The notes under the pieces were generated by a model, which worked only from the letters and a program-made list of their open reading frames with translations, made no database searches and was not told where the DNA came from. The position numbers and the translations under genes were made by a program. From JBFLVQ01 sp040758525 (GTDB lineage: Bacteria; Acidobacteriota; Blastocatellia; Chloracidobacteriales; JADJPF01): DNA of 13,617 nucleotides. The stretch spans positions 1 to 13,617 of the forward strand of contig JBFLVQ010000201.1 in NCBI GenBank assembly GCA_040758525.1, given 5' to 3'. Shown one piece after another: positions 6,081 through 13,373 of the stretch. The stretch's first letter is position 1. The number at the start of each line of letters is the position of its first letter.

Positions 6081-6614
6081 CTAATTAGCGGTCTGCTCTT
6101 CCTCACCATGTACTACTTCACGGCCACTATTAGTGCGCTCCTCGGCACTATAATCGAGATCAACAAAGCTCACATTAAGCGTGGCTTCTCCACAGGTCGT
6201 TTGAATGGGAAAGATTAGCGTTTCAACCCCCTCAGATGGCGCCTGAACACGTGTATCTATTGTAATAATCGGTGGGCTCATCTGTATATGACAGGCCTTG
6301 TCATTGATCCAAGAGATTACCCGACCAACCGCCATACCAGCAAGTTCAGCAATACAAGAGGCAACCAACTGCTGTGAAGGGAGAGATTTGCCCAACATAC
6401 GTGTAGCGATTGCTGATGCCGTCTGATACTCCATATAGAGTAGAATCTTGCCTAATAGATCGCCGCTTAGCTCTATATAAGTAACAACAGCACCTTCTAC
6501 GCGGGGCGCCCATTCTAGCGAAAGTTGGCCCGTGGCTACTTTATGATCGCTTAGTACTTCACTAAAGATCTCTTGAGTTATTTCTACAAATGCTTTAACA
6601 AATTCCAGTCTCAT
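6081..6614 (-). CDS. cheX: CheX-like protein with altered phosphatase motif
   Basis: This 177-residue protein matches the CheX/CheC-type fold. The N-terminus 'FVKAFVEITQEIFSEVL' (5-21) resembles the CheX opening helix; 'GAVVTYIELSGDLLGKILLYMEYQTASAIATRMLG' (41-75) is the typical strand-strand-helix; and 'SCIAELAGMAVGRVISWIND' (86-105) is the active-site helix, followed by SPPII (113-117). Family phosphatases, which dephosphorylate CheY-P, use ExxN in this helix; here Glu90 is kept but the Asn is Gly93. Activity is therefore doubtful, and binding a receiver without hydrolysing it is an alternative. The last 25 residues are polar and acidic. An in-frame TGA nine bases upstream excludes an earlier start than the ATG at 6614, yet the ribosome site is weak (GGGGA about 14 bases away), so translation may be low. 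It follows the receiver gene after 34 bases and precedes the GAF gene by 20. Confidence 0.8.
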   Translation of the reverse strand: MRLEFVKAFVEITQEIFSEVLSDHKVATGQLSLEWAPRVEGAVVTYIELSGDLLGKILLYMEYQTASAIATRMLGKSLPSQQLVASCIAELAGMAVGRVISWINDKACHIQMSPPIITIDTRVQAPSEGVETLIFPIQTTCGEATLNVSFVDLDYSAEERTNSGREVVHGEEEQTAN

Positions 6615-6648
6615 GCATTGTCACGCGTCCCCATCTTGCGATTTTAAT

Positions 6649-7068
6649 TTATGTCGCCGTTAGCACATCAATAACTACTCGATAAAGAATATCTGGCTTG
6701 ATCGGTTTGACGACAAAATGTTTGGCGCCTGCTATCAACGCCTCTTTCACCTTCTCTTGATAACTTAGTGAACTGACCATTACTACTCGCGCGGCTGGAT
6801 CAAGTTGGCAAATACGTGTCACCGTCTCGACTCCATCCATCCCTGGCATAACAATATCCATCATCACCAGATCAGGCTTGAAGCGTTGATAGACCTCTAT
6901 TGCCTCCAGCCCACCAGTAGCAGTCTCGAACTTGATCTCTTCGACGCCTGTGAGCAATTCTGTTAAAAGTTCTATCAAATGCATTCGTGCAAATTCTGAA
7001 TCATCCACCACTAGACAGGTGAATGATTTTAATGCCGGTTTGTTGGGAACGGATCGTGTCGTGCTCAT
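6649..7068 (-). CDS. cheY: CheY-like single-domain response regulator (cheB-proximal)
   Basis: This 139-residue receiver has a 15-residue N-terminal extension before the domain. The acidic pair is Asp22-Asp23 (VVDDSEF), the phospho-acceptor is Asp71 in MDIVMPGMDG, the switch hydroxyl is Ser99 in VVMVSSLS and the lysine is Lys121 in VVKPI. All are intact. No output domain is attached, so it probably acts as a diffusible messenger phosphorylated by CheA. Its ATG overlaps the cheB stop codon (ATGA, 7068-7065), with AAAGGTGG upstream, so it is translationally coupled to cheB. The loop 'SSLSYQEKVKEALIAGAKHFVVKP' resembles CheB receivers more than enteric CheY, which together with its place after cheB could mean it arose from that group. 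Which of the two receivers drives output cannot be told. Confidence 0.92.
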   Translation of the reverse strand: MSTTRSVPNKPALKSFTCLVVDDSEFARMHLIELLTELLTGVEEIKFETATGGLEAIEVYQRFKPDLVMMDIVMPGMDGVETVTRICQLDPAARVVMVSSLSYQEKVKEALIAGAKHFVVKPIKPDILYRVVIDVLTAT

Positions 7069-8162
7069 AGCAGACCCACCTTTTGCACAAGATAATCGGC
7101 CATCTGCTCCAGCGACAGCACCTCACTAGCATATCCACGCGCTAATGCAGCCTTAGGCATTCCATAGATTACCGAACTGGCTTGATCCTGCGCAATGGTA
7201 AGGCCACCCGCCTGTTTGATTTGGCCTAAGCCAATCACGCCATCCTCACCCATCCCAGTCAAGATTATGCCAATTGCACGAGCACTGAACTCAGTAGCAG
7301 CAGCAGCAAAGAGCACATCCACAGAAGGGCAATGGCCAGAAACAGGTATCCCATCGACAACCACCGCAGTGGTGGCAAGAGGTAGTCGCTTGACACGCAT
7401 ATGGCGTCCGCCCGGTGCGATTAGCACACGTCCGGGCAACACTAGATCGCCATCCGCCGCCTCCTTTACCTCTAGCTCGCAACGCTTGTTAAGTCGTTGT
7501 GCAAGCTGCGCGGTAAAGCCGGCTGGCATATGTTGTACAATCATTACACCAGCAGCGAGTCGTGCTGGTAGTTTTGGCAATAAACAAGCCAGCGCTTCTG
7601 GCCCACCAGTAGAGACGCCTATACAGATTAGCGCTTGTGCCGCTGTACGGCTATCAAGAATGATGGGCTTGCGTTCTATTAGCTCTGTAGTAGTAGCAAG
7701 GATTGGCTCGAACTCCCGCTGTTGACGTAGACGAGGTTGACAACGCGCCACTGCTTTGATCTTTTCGATCAGTTCGCTTGCCATTTCGCGTAGTTGCTCA
7801 GGAAGTGCTGACTGTGGCTTGGCAACAAAATCGACTGCGCCTAGTTCAAGTGCCTCAAGTGTAATGGTTGCCCCCTGCTGTGTTAGTGAGCTAACAATAA
7901 TCACAGGAATACGAAATTGTGAAACGATATGGCGTAGCGCGGTGAGCCCATCCATATTAGGCATCATTATATCTAGAGTAATCACATCGGGCCGGTGTTG
8001 CTCAATCTTCTTGAGAGCAAACATTCCATCCATAGCAGTCGCCACCACTTCGATCTGTGTATCAGTCTTAAGCAGTTCTGGGATCAGTTTGCGCATCAGC
8101 GCGGAGTCATCTGCGACAATCACTTTGATCTTATTTGTCTCCTCGTTGATCATCCCACTCAC
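7065..8162 (-). CDS. cheB: CheB protein-glutamate methylesterase/deamidase
   Basis: This 365-residue protein has the standard two-domain CheB layout. The N-terminal receiver (about 11-135) has Asp18-Asp19, the phosphorylation site Asp64 in LDIMMPNMDG, and Lys115 in VAKP. A variable linker (about 136-172) follows. The C-terminal methylesterase domain (about 175-365) carries the catalytic triad: Ser184 in GVSTGGPEA, His211 in VQHMP and Asp307 in GMGEDG. Also typical are 'APGGRHM' (249-255) and 'GHCPSVDVLF' (277-285). It removes methyl groups from receptor glutamates when phosphorylated by CheA, opposing CheR and giving adaptation. The start is either GTG 8162 (GAGGG about 7 bases upstream) or ATG 8153 (AGGCGGTGA at good spacing, three residues shorter); the sequence does not decide. 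It follows cheA by 20 bases and overlaps the next receiver gene by four. Confidence 0.96.
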   Translation of the reverse strand: MSGMINEETNKIKVIVADDSALMRKLIPELLKTDTQIEVVATAMDGMFALKKIEQHRPDVITLDIMMPNMDGLTALRHIVSQFRIPVIIVSSLTQQGATITLEALELGAVDFVAKPQSALPEQLREMASELIEKIKAVARCQPRLRQQREFEPILATTTELIERKPIILDSRTAAQALICIGVSTGGPEALACLLPKLPARLAAGVMIVQHMPAGFTAQLAQRLNKRCELEVKEAADGDLVLPGRVLIAPGGRHMRVKRLPLATTAVVVDGIPVSGHCPSVDVLFAAAATEFSARAIGIILTGMGEDGVIGLGQIKQAGGLTIAQDQASSVIYGMPKAALARGYASEVLSLEQMADYLVQKVGLL

Positions 8163-8182
8163 CGCCTACCCTCTCATATGGG

Positions 8183-10324
8183 CTAACTCTCTTCTCCAGA
8201 AACGCGTGCCGATGTAACTGCGCGTCGTAACAATATACTGATGTCTAGTATTAATACCACTCGCCCATCACCTAGTAGCGAAGCTCCTGTAATAAGCTCC
8301 GATGAGATCCATTCCTTATCGACCGCCTTCACAACAATCTCTCGCTCACCGATCACTTTATCAGCTACCAGTCCAACACGCCGCTCACCTAGTCCGACAA
8401 TAAGAATAAAAGGGTTGTCACGTGGTTCAGTGCGAGGTGTGCGCAACAACAACTGATCAAGCTCTAGTAGCGAATATAGAGTATCACGTAAGTTGTAGAC
8501 ACGGTGGCGTCCGATCTGCTGTAACTGCTCACGCCGTACACGTGAGATCTCTAGTACACTGGAGAGTGGAATGGCAAAGACCCGCTCTTCGACTGTAAAG
8601 AGCATTGCTTTGATGATTGCTAGCGTAAGCGGCATACGTAGTGTGAAGCGTGTGCCTTTGCCCACTTCTGTCCAGATCTCTATGCTTCCTTTCAATCCTT
8701 CTATAACGTTCTTAACTACGTCCATACCAATACCACGGCCTGAGATCTCTGTAACTCGATCCGCTGTAGAGAGGCCGTTAAGAAAGACCAGTTCCAGAGC
8801 ATCCTGCCCCTGCAGGCTACGTATATCTTCAGAAACACGCAACCGTTTCTCGATCGCTTTATTCTTAAGTCTTTCTACGTCTATACCACGACCATCATCC
8901 TGCACTTCTATAATAACCTGATCACCTTGATGGTAAGCACGTAGTAGGATATGGCCACGGGTTGGCTTGCCATTTCGTGACCGTACCTCATCAGATTCTA
9001 TACCGTGATCAACAGCGTTACGTACTAGATGCAAAAGTGGTTCATAGATGATGTCTACAACACGTTTATCAAGTTCTGTCTCTTCACCAGTAACCTCTAA
9101 ATGAATCTGCTTACCACTCTCGCGCGCTAGGTCACGCACAATCCGGAAGAAACGATTAAACATCTGATCGAGCGAAACCATGCGCACCTTCATAACACCT
9201 TTTTGAAGTTCGCCTAGCACACGACCAATATAAGAATCGGTGTCACCCAAACGTCCTACTAATTCGTTTTTAGGAAACTCGCGTTTGAGTTGATTGAAGA
9301 TCTGGTTAAGCATAGAGCGGCTAATCACTAATTCTCCCACCAGATCCATTAGCATATCGACCTTGGCAGCATCAACACGTAGAATCTCAATCTCGCTGGT
9401 GGTCTGCTTTGGCGTACGTATTACTTCGCTAGTAGCAGCCTCAACCGTTGTATTAAGACTAGTGGTAGCCTCTGGCGCTACTGTCGATGCAATAGGAGCA
9501 GTAGCCACGGTTGTTGCTGATAATAGTGATGTCTGCCCGAATATCACCTTGCCATCTTCAAGCACTAATGGCTTCACGGTTGCGACACTAATAACACCAG
9601 CTACTAGTGCGGCCTGCTGTGCCGCCTCAACATCTTCAGTAAGCATTACCACAGTGATCTGATGAGAGGCTTCTAACAATTTATCATCATCTATATTAGG
9701 TAATGTAGCAATAATACTGCCGACCTGTTGCAATTGCCGTAATAGTATCAGTGCACCAGCGACATGCATTAAACAATCTTCATCAAATTTGGCTTCGACC
9801 TGTACCACCTGCCGTCCTTCAGCACAAGCGGCTTGAACCTGTAGAGTCTGGTATTCACTAAGTTTTAAGGTGGTCGCAGGGGGTGTAGGAGTAGCTGGTT
9901 GTTGTTCACAATAGCGCTGCATAAACTGATCTAGTCGCGCTAGGATCAAGGAAATATCGAGCGCTACAGCCGGTGCTTGCCGTTTACGTTGTAATGTGTC
10001 GCCTAATGCGTCAACACCAAACAGCAACAGATCGAGCACACCACGTTCTATGCTCAACCCAACTTTGTCCATTAGTGCAAGCAAGTCTTCTAACTTATGC
10101 GCAATCGTGCCAACCTCATCAAAGCCAACTGAGTTGGCATCACCTTTAAGAGTATGTAAGGCACGCTGCAGCCGTCGCAACGCCTCAGTATCAGCAGGAT
10201 TCTCTTCCAACTCCAGCAAACTCTTGTTGGCTGTCTCTAGGATCATCGTCGCCTGATCCAAGAAGACCGCCATCAAGCTCTCCAGTTCCTCTTTACTAAA
10301 GAGTCCACTGTCGTCTGGATTCAT
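8183..10324 (-). CDS. cheA: CheA chemotaxis histidine kinase
   Basis: This 713-residue protein has the full CheA layout. The P1 phosphotransfer domain (about 8-110) carries His57 in ALHTLKGDA. A P2-like region (about 158-252, 'VQVEAKFDEDCLMHVAGALILLRQL') is followed by a Thr/Ala-rich linker (about 262-310). P3 dimerisation is 'VDAAKVDMLMDLVGELVISRSML' (317-339). The P4 ATPase contains the N box 'HLVRNAVDHG' (Asn436), G1 DDGRGID (476-482), G2 GRGIGMD (529-535) and GKGTRFTLRMP (555-565). P5, a CheW-like domain, spans about 566-700. It transfers phosphate from His57 to CheB and to the receivers under receptor control. There is no fused receiver. A GTG one codon upstream opens the frame, but the ATG at 10324 has AAGGAG 6 bases away. 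It lies between cheR (42-base gap with a hairpin) and cheB. All catalytic residues look intact. Confidence 0.97.
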   Translation of the reverse strand: MNPDDSGLFSKEELESLMAVFLDQATMILETANKSLLELEENPADTEALRRLQRALHTLKGDANSVGFDEVGTIAHKLEDLLALMDKVGLSIERGVLDLLLFGVDALGDTLQRKRQAPAVALDISLILARLDQFMQRYCEQQPATPTPPATTLKLSEYQTLQVQAACAEGRQVVQVEAKFDEDCLMHVAGALILLRQLQQVGSIIATLPNIDDDKLLEASHQITVVMLTEDVEAAQQAALVAGVISVATVKPLVLEDGKVIFGQTSLLSATTVATAPIASTVAPEATTSLNTTVEAATSEVIRTPKQTTSEIEILRVDAAKVDMLMDLVGELVISRSMLNQIFNQLKREFPKNELVGRLGDTDSYIGRVLGELQKGVMKVRMVSLDQMFNRFFRIVRDLARESGKQIHLEVTGEETELDKRVVDIIYEPLLHLVRNAVDHGIESDEVRSRNGKPTRGHILLRAYHQGDQVIIEVQDDGRGIDVERLKNKAIEKRLRVSEDIRSLQGQDALELVFLNGLSTADRVTEISGRGIGMDVVKNVIEGLKGSIEIWTEVGKGTRFTLRMPLTLAIIKAMLFTVEERVFAIPLSSVLEISRVRREQLQQIGRHRVYNLRDTLYSLLELDQLLLRTPRTEPRDNPFILIVGLGERRVGLVADKVIGEREIVVKAVDKEWISSELITGASLLGDGRVVLILDISILLRRAVTSARVSGEES

Positions 10325-10330
10325 CACTTA

Positions 10331-10336
10331 CTCCTT
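10331..10336 (-). promoter_or_regulatory. Ribosome binding site that fixes the cheA start
   Basis: AAGGAG on the minus strand lies 6 bases before the ATG at 10324 but only 3 before the preceding in-frame GTG, so the ATG is preferred. It comes directly after the cheR-cheA intergenic hairpin. Confidence 0.7.
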
Positions 10337-10347
10337 GCCCTAGACTT

Positions 10348-10366
10348 TGGCAGTAGCAGACTGCCA
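10348..10366 (-). other. Perfect 7-bp hairpin between cheR and cheA
   Basis: On the minus strand TGGCAGT - CTGCT - ACTGCCA forms a perfect 7-bp stem with a 5-base loop starting at the base after the cheR stop codon (TAA 10369-10367). No U-run follows, so it is not an ordinary terminator. An mRNA-stabilising or translation-tuning element between the two cistrons is more likely. Confidence 0.5.
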
Positions 10367-11239
10367 TTATTCTTCGCGCCGATAGGCAATTCCCTTATTC
10401 TGGTGGAGCATCTTAAAACGCTCACTGACGCCCTGTAATGTTTCCGCATGTCCTATGAAAATGTAACCAGAAAGTATTAAACTACGGGCAAAGCGCTCTA
10501 CCAAACGCGCACGCTCACGTTCATCAAAATAGATCATCACATTACGGCAAAAGATAATATCAAAGCCACGTAGGCCGTTGTCATGCTTAAGATTGTGATA
10601 GTCAAAAGTTACTAATCGTTGAATCTGTTTCTTGATCTGATAACCGCCCTCTGCCTTAATAAAGTAAGACTCTAGGTGATCACTGTCCAGTCCACGCAAC
10701 TGATAGTCGTTGTAGCAACCGTTCTGGGCAATCTCCAGCATACGCAGAGAGAGATCAGAAGCAAGAATCTTAATATCCCATAGATCCGGGAAAGGAATCG
10801 TCTCCAAGATAGTCATGGCAATCGAGTAGGGTTCCTGTCCCGATGAACAGCCAGCACTCCAAATACGCAGGCGCTTATCTGCTTGCTGTTTCTTCCTCGT
10901 AATAATCTCTGGCAACACAAATGTTTTAAGAAGCTCGAACTGAGGCTTATTACGAAAGAACATTGTCTCATTGATCGTCATCAAGTCCATTAAGACGATC
11001 AACTCACGCGCACCCGTCAGCCCCTGTTTAAGGAACTGATAATATTGGTAGTAGCTGTTGACGCCGCAAATCGCCATACGCTTGCGCACCCGTGTGTCGA
11101 GCAGCGTGATCTTATCATTTTGCAGATCAATCCCGCATTCATCATAAATAAGCGTGCGGAAAAGTTTGAATTCCTCGTCCGTCATCTCTGAGTAATACCC
11201 AATTCGCGTTCCCTGCTGCGATACTAAACTGTCCGCCAC
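10367..11239 (-). CDS. cheR: CheR protein-glutamate methyltransferase
   Basis: This 290-residue protein has the two CheR domains. The helical N-terminal domain (about 18-95) ends in the characteristic 'MTINETMFFRN' (87-97). The SAM-binding domain carries 'RIWSAGCSSGQEPYSIAM' (125-142, motif I), 'DIKILASDLS' (155-164, strand 2 acid), 'FDIIFCRNVMIYFD' (226-239) and 'GYIFIGHAETL' (258-268). It methylates receptor glutamates using SAM, working against CheB. No TPR or other output extension is present. The GTG start at 11239 is uncertain: AGGCGG lies only 2-3 bases upstream. The next in-frame ATG (residue 19) gives the core domain but has no ribosome site. The gene is separated from the receptor gene by an unusually long 172-base gap and from cheA by 42 bases. 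Confidence 0.95.
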   Translation of the reverse strand: MADSLVSQQGTRIGYYSEMTDEEFKLFRTLIYDECGIDLQNDKITLLDTRVRKRMAICGVNSYYQYYQFLKQGLTGARELIVLMDLMTINETMFFRNKPQFELLKTFVLPEIITRKKQQADKRLRIWSAGCSSGQEPYSIAMTILETIPFPDLWDIKILASDLSLRMLEIAQNGCYNDYQLRGLDSDHLESYFIKAEGGYQIKKQIQRLVTFDYHNLKHDNGLRGFDIIFCRNVMIYFDERERARLVERFARSLILSGYIFIGHAETLQGVSERFKMLHQNKGIAYRREE

Positions 11240-11411
11240 GGCCGCCTACACCACCGACAGGCTTAGTCCGACAATATCAGACTGCCAGCTACTCCTTATC
11301 AGTGACTCGATAATATTGGATCAAGGCTCGCTACAGCAATAGAAAAAGTTTCTCGAATTAATATCAGGTAAATATACCGATTTACCTTACATCAATCGGC
11401 TCGCGGCCTAC
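11240..11411 (-). other. Intergenic gap between receptor gene and cheR, with a hairpin and a weak promoter-like site
   Basis: No open frame with a ribosome site was found here. On the minus strand AGGTAAAT - CGGTAT - ATTTACCT (11387-11366) is an 8-bp stem with a 6-base loop about 24 bases after the receptor stop; a TTTTT tract follows but about 15 bases later, too far for a standard terminator. Further on, TTGCTG then 18 bases then TATTAT (about 11336-11307) is a weak promoter candidate for cheR. A GATAAGGAG string nearby has no start codon at suitable distance. The gap could let receptor and enzyme levels differ. Confidence 0.35.
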
Positions 11412-13373
11412 CTACTTACCACTCATTGTAACGGCGGCAGAATGGTGCACAGGAGTATGAACCGACCCATTGGAAAGGTGGAAGACACTCACTGCCTCCT
11501 CAAGCCGTTCTGTCTGTGTAAGCACAGAACGGCCCGCCGTAGATAGATGTTGAGAGAGCTTGACGTTGCGCTCTGCCGCATCACGCACACGTTCCACGGC
11601 CTTTACGATCTCTCCTGTCGAGACTGCTTGTTCCTGACTACCTGCTTGGATCTCATATGTGATCAGAGTAAGTTGTTGAGTCGCCTTAAGCACCTGTTCT
11701 ATCCCAGCAGTCTGCTCAATAATAACCCCATCAATACGTGTAGATGTTTCTGCCACATTACTTACTACTGTTTCGATCTGTCCAAGCGCAGCGACCACAT
11801 TCCCGGACTGTTTCAACCCTTCACTTACTAGTTCAGTTGATCGCCCCATCTGTTTAGCAGCTTGCGCTACCCCTTTCTGCACTCCATCAATAAGCTCAGC
11901 AATCTCTTCAGCCGACTGCACAGTACGTTCTGATAGCTTGCGTACCTCTTCGGCGACAACACCAAAACCAAGACCATGTGCACCCGCTCGCGCCGCCTCG
12001 ATCGCAGCATTAAGAGCAAGCAGGTTGGTCTGATCTGAGATTGTATTAATTACCTCAACGATGTGCCCAATTGCTGCGGCACGCTGCCCTAGTTCTTGAA
12101 TCGTTTCAGCAGTAGTGCCGATCGAACTATCGATCTCACGCATTCCCTGTGAAGCCTGCTCTACTGACTGACGGCCCTCTCGCACCACTCCTCGTGCGGT
12201 ATCAACCAGTTGAGTGAGATTATTAGTGCCTTCTGCAATACGCTGCATACGTGCTGCCATCTGCTCAATAGCGGCTGTCGTCTGAGTTACACTACCAGCT
12301 TGTGACTCTACGTTCTTAGCAATTGCTCGTATGTTGGTTGAGAGTTCCTCTACTACCGAAGCCATATCTTGTACAGCAGATGTTACCATCTCATTGTCGC
12401 GCTCCAGTTGTGCTCCTGAGCCAGTCAGGTTCATTGATAAGTATATGTTTTTAACCTGCTCAGAACTATGTCGCACTTTCGAGACAATCGAGTAGAGCGA
12501 TTGCACCATATCACGTAGGGCGAGGGCGAGTGTGTCACGATCACTACGTGGCTCGATTGTCACACGTAGGTCACCATGAGCAATAGACTCGATCGAACGA
12601 GTAAGACCACGTAAGCCTTCTACTAGATGATTAAAAGAGTATAACAAAGTGCTGATTTCTGTACGATCCTTGGTTTGGTGTAGGGCAACATCTAGATCGC
12701 CATCGGCCACCGAACTAGTAAGTCGTACGATCTGGCGTAAAGGACCTGATACTCCCCGCACAATTAGCGTGGCTAATGCTATAACAGCCAGACTGACAAG
12801 CAACAAGATCAGACTGACCTGATAGACGGTTCGATCAGCAGCTCCTTCAACACGTTCTATACTATCTTTGGCATTCTTCATTGCCTGTGCCGAGAGTTTA
12901 TCGAGTAGTTCGGTCTGACCCTGGCTGGCTTCTGATAATTCACCGCCCAAGATGTCTAAGGCAGCATCGGATTGGCCGCTATCTAATGCTGCACGCGCAC
13001 GTGCTGAGGCCTGCTGGAACCGTTCGGCATTACGTTTAATGCCCGCTGTATCATTACTAGCCGCGGGCGCGAGTTGGTCAAGCTCACTTAAGCCAGCCCG
13101 CATCTGAGCAAGGGCAAGCTCATAGTCCTTACTATCGGCTTGTGAGGCGAATGAGATCGATTTAGTGATCGAGTACTGCTGTTTAGCAGCCGCCAGTTGC
13201 AATTGTAGGAGCAGTAATGCCTGTTCATATTCCTTACTAACAGCTTGTTTATAGTTGGCTTGCACCTGACGCATGCCAGAGTAAGTAATTAGACCTACGA
13301 TCAACATGAGTGCTACCACGACTGCACTGCTGCCAAAAGTTTTCTGTTTAAGTGTCAGATCACGCCATCTCAT
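11412..13373 (-). CDS. Methyl-accepting chemotaxis receptor (transmembrane, HAMP)
   Basis: This 653-residue protein is a classical receptor. TM1 is about residues 15-33 and TM2 about 184-206. Between them lies a roughly 150-residue, mostly helical periplasmic or extracellular sensor of four-helix-bundle type, rich in Ala and Gln. A HAMP domain follows (about 207-258), then a second HAMP-like segment (about 259-310, 'IESIAHGDLRVTIEP'). The cytoplasmic signalling hairpin has its tip at 'ISDQTNLLALNAAIEAARAGAHGLGFGVVAEEVRKLSERT' (445-484), which binds CheW and CheA. Candidate methylation sites include 'SVVEELST' (339-346) and 'AGSQEQA' (577-583). The C-terminal tail is short, polar and His-containing (VHTPVHHS) with no NWETF-type pentapeptide, so CheR/CheB tethering is not expected. 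ATG 13373 is the earliest possible start (an in-frame TGA lies nine bases upstream); AAGG is close. The ligand is unknown. It is the first gene of the cluster. Confidence 0.95.
   Translation of the reverse strand: MRWRDLTLKQKTFGSSAVVVALMLIVGLITYSGMRQVQANYKQAVSKEYEQALLLLQLQLAAAKQQYSITKSISFASQADSKDYELALAQMRAGLSELDQLAPAASNDTAGIKRNAERFQQASARARAALDSGQSDAALDILGGELSEASQGQTELLDKLSAQAMKNAKDSIERVEGAADRTVYQVSLILLLVSLAVIALATLIVRGVSGPLRQIVRLTSSVADGDLDVALHQTKDRTEISTLLYSFNHLVEGLRGLTRSIESIAHGDLRVTIEPRSDRDTLALALRDMVQSLYSIVSKVRHSSEQVKNIYLSMNLTGSGAQLERDNEMVTSAVQDMASVVEELSTNIRAIAKNVESQAGSVTQTTAAIEQMAARMQRIAEGTNNLTQLVDTARGVVREGRQSVEQASQGMREIDSSIGTTAETIQELGQRAAAIGHIVEVINTISDQTNLLALNAAIEAARAGAHGLGFGVVAEEVRKLSERTVQSAEEIAELIDGVQKGVAQAAKQMGRSTELVSEGLKQSGNVVAALGQIETVVSNVAETSTRIDGVIIEQTAGIEQVLKATQQLTLITYEIQAGSQEQAVSTGEIVKAVERVRDAAERNVKLSQHLSTAGRSVLTQTERLEEAVSVFHLSNGSVHTPVHHSAAVTMSGK

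Noticed and set aside
7195..7725. 176-codon open frame on the plus strand antisense to cheB
   Set aside because: It lies wholly opposite the conserved methylesterase domain of cheB, has low-complexity Ser/Ala/Pro composition typical of an antisense shadow, and has no ribosome site.
7756..8217. 153-codon open frame on the plus strand antisense to the cheB receiver
   Set aside because: It is opposite conserved CheB coding sequence, has no recognisable domain and no ribosome site; Ser/Ile-rich composition mirrors cheB codons.
9294..9662. 122-codon open frame on the plus strand antisense to the cheA linker
   Set aside because: It mirrors the Thr/Ala-rich linker of CheA and gives a Val/Ser/Thr-rich shadow without domain or ribosome site.
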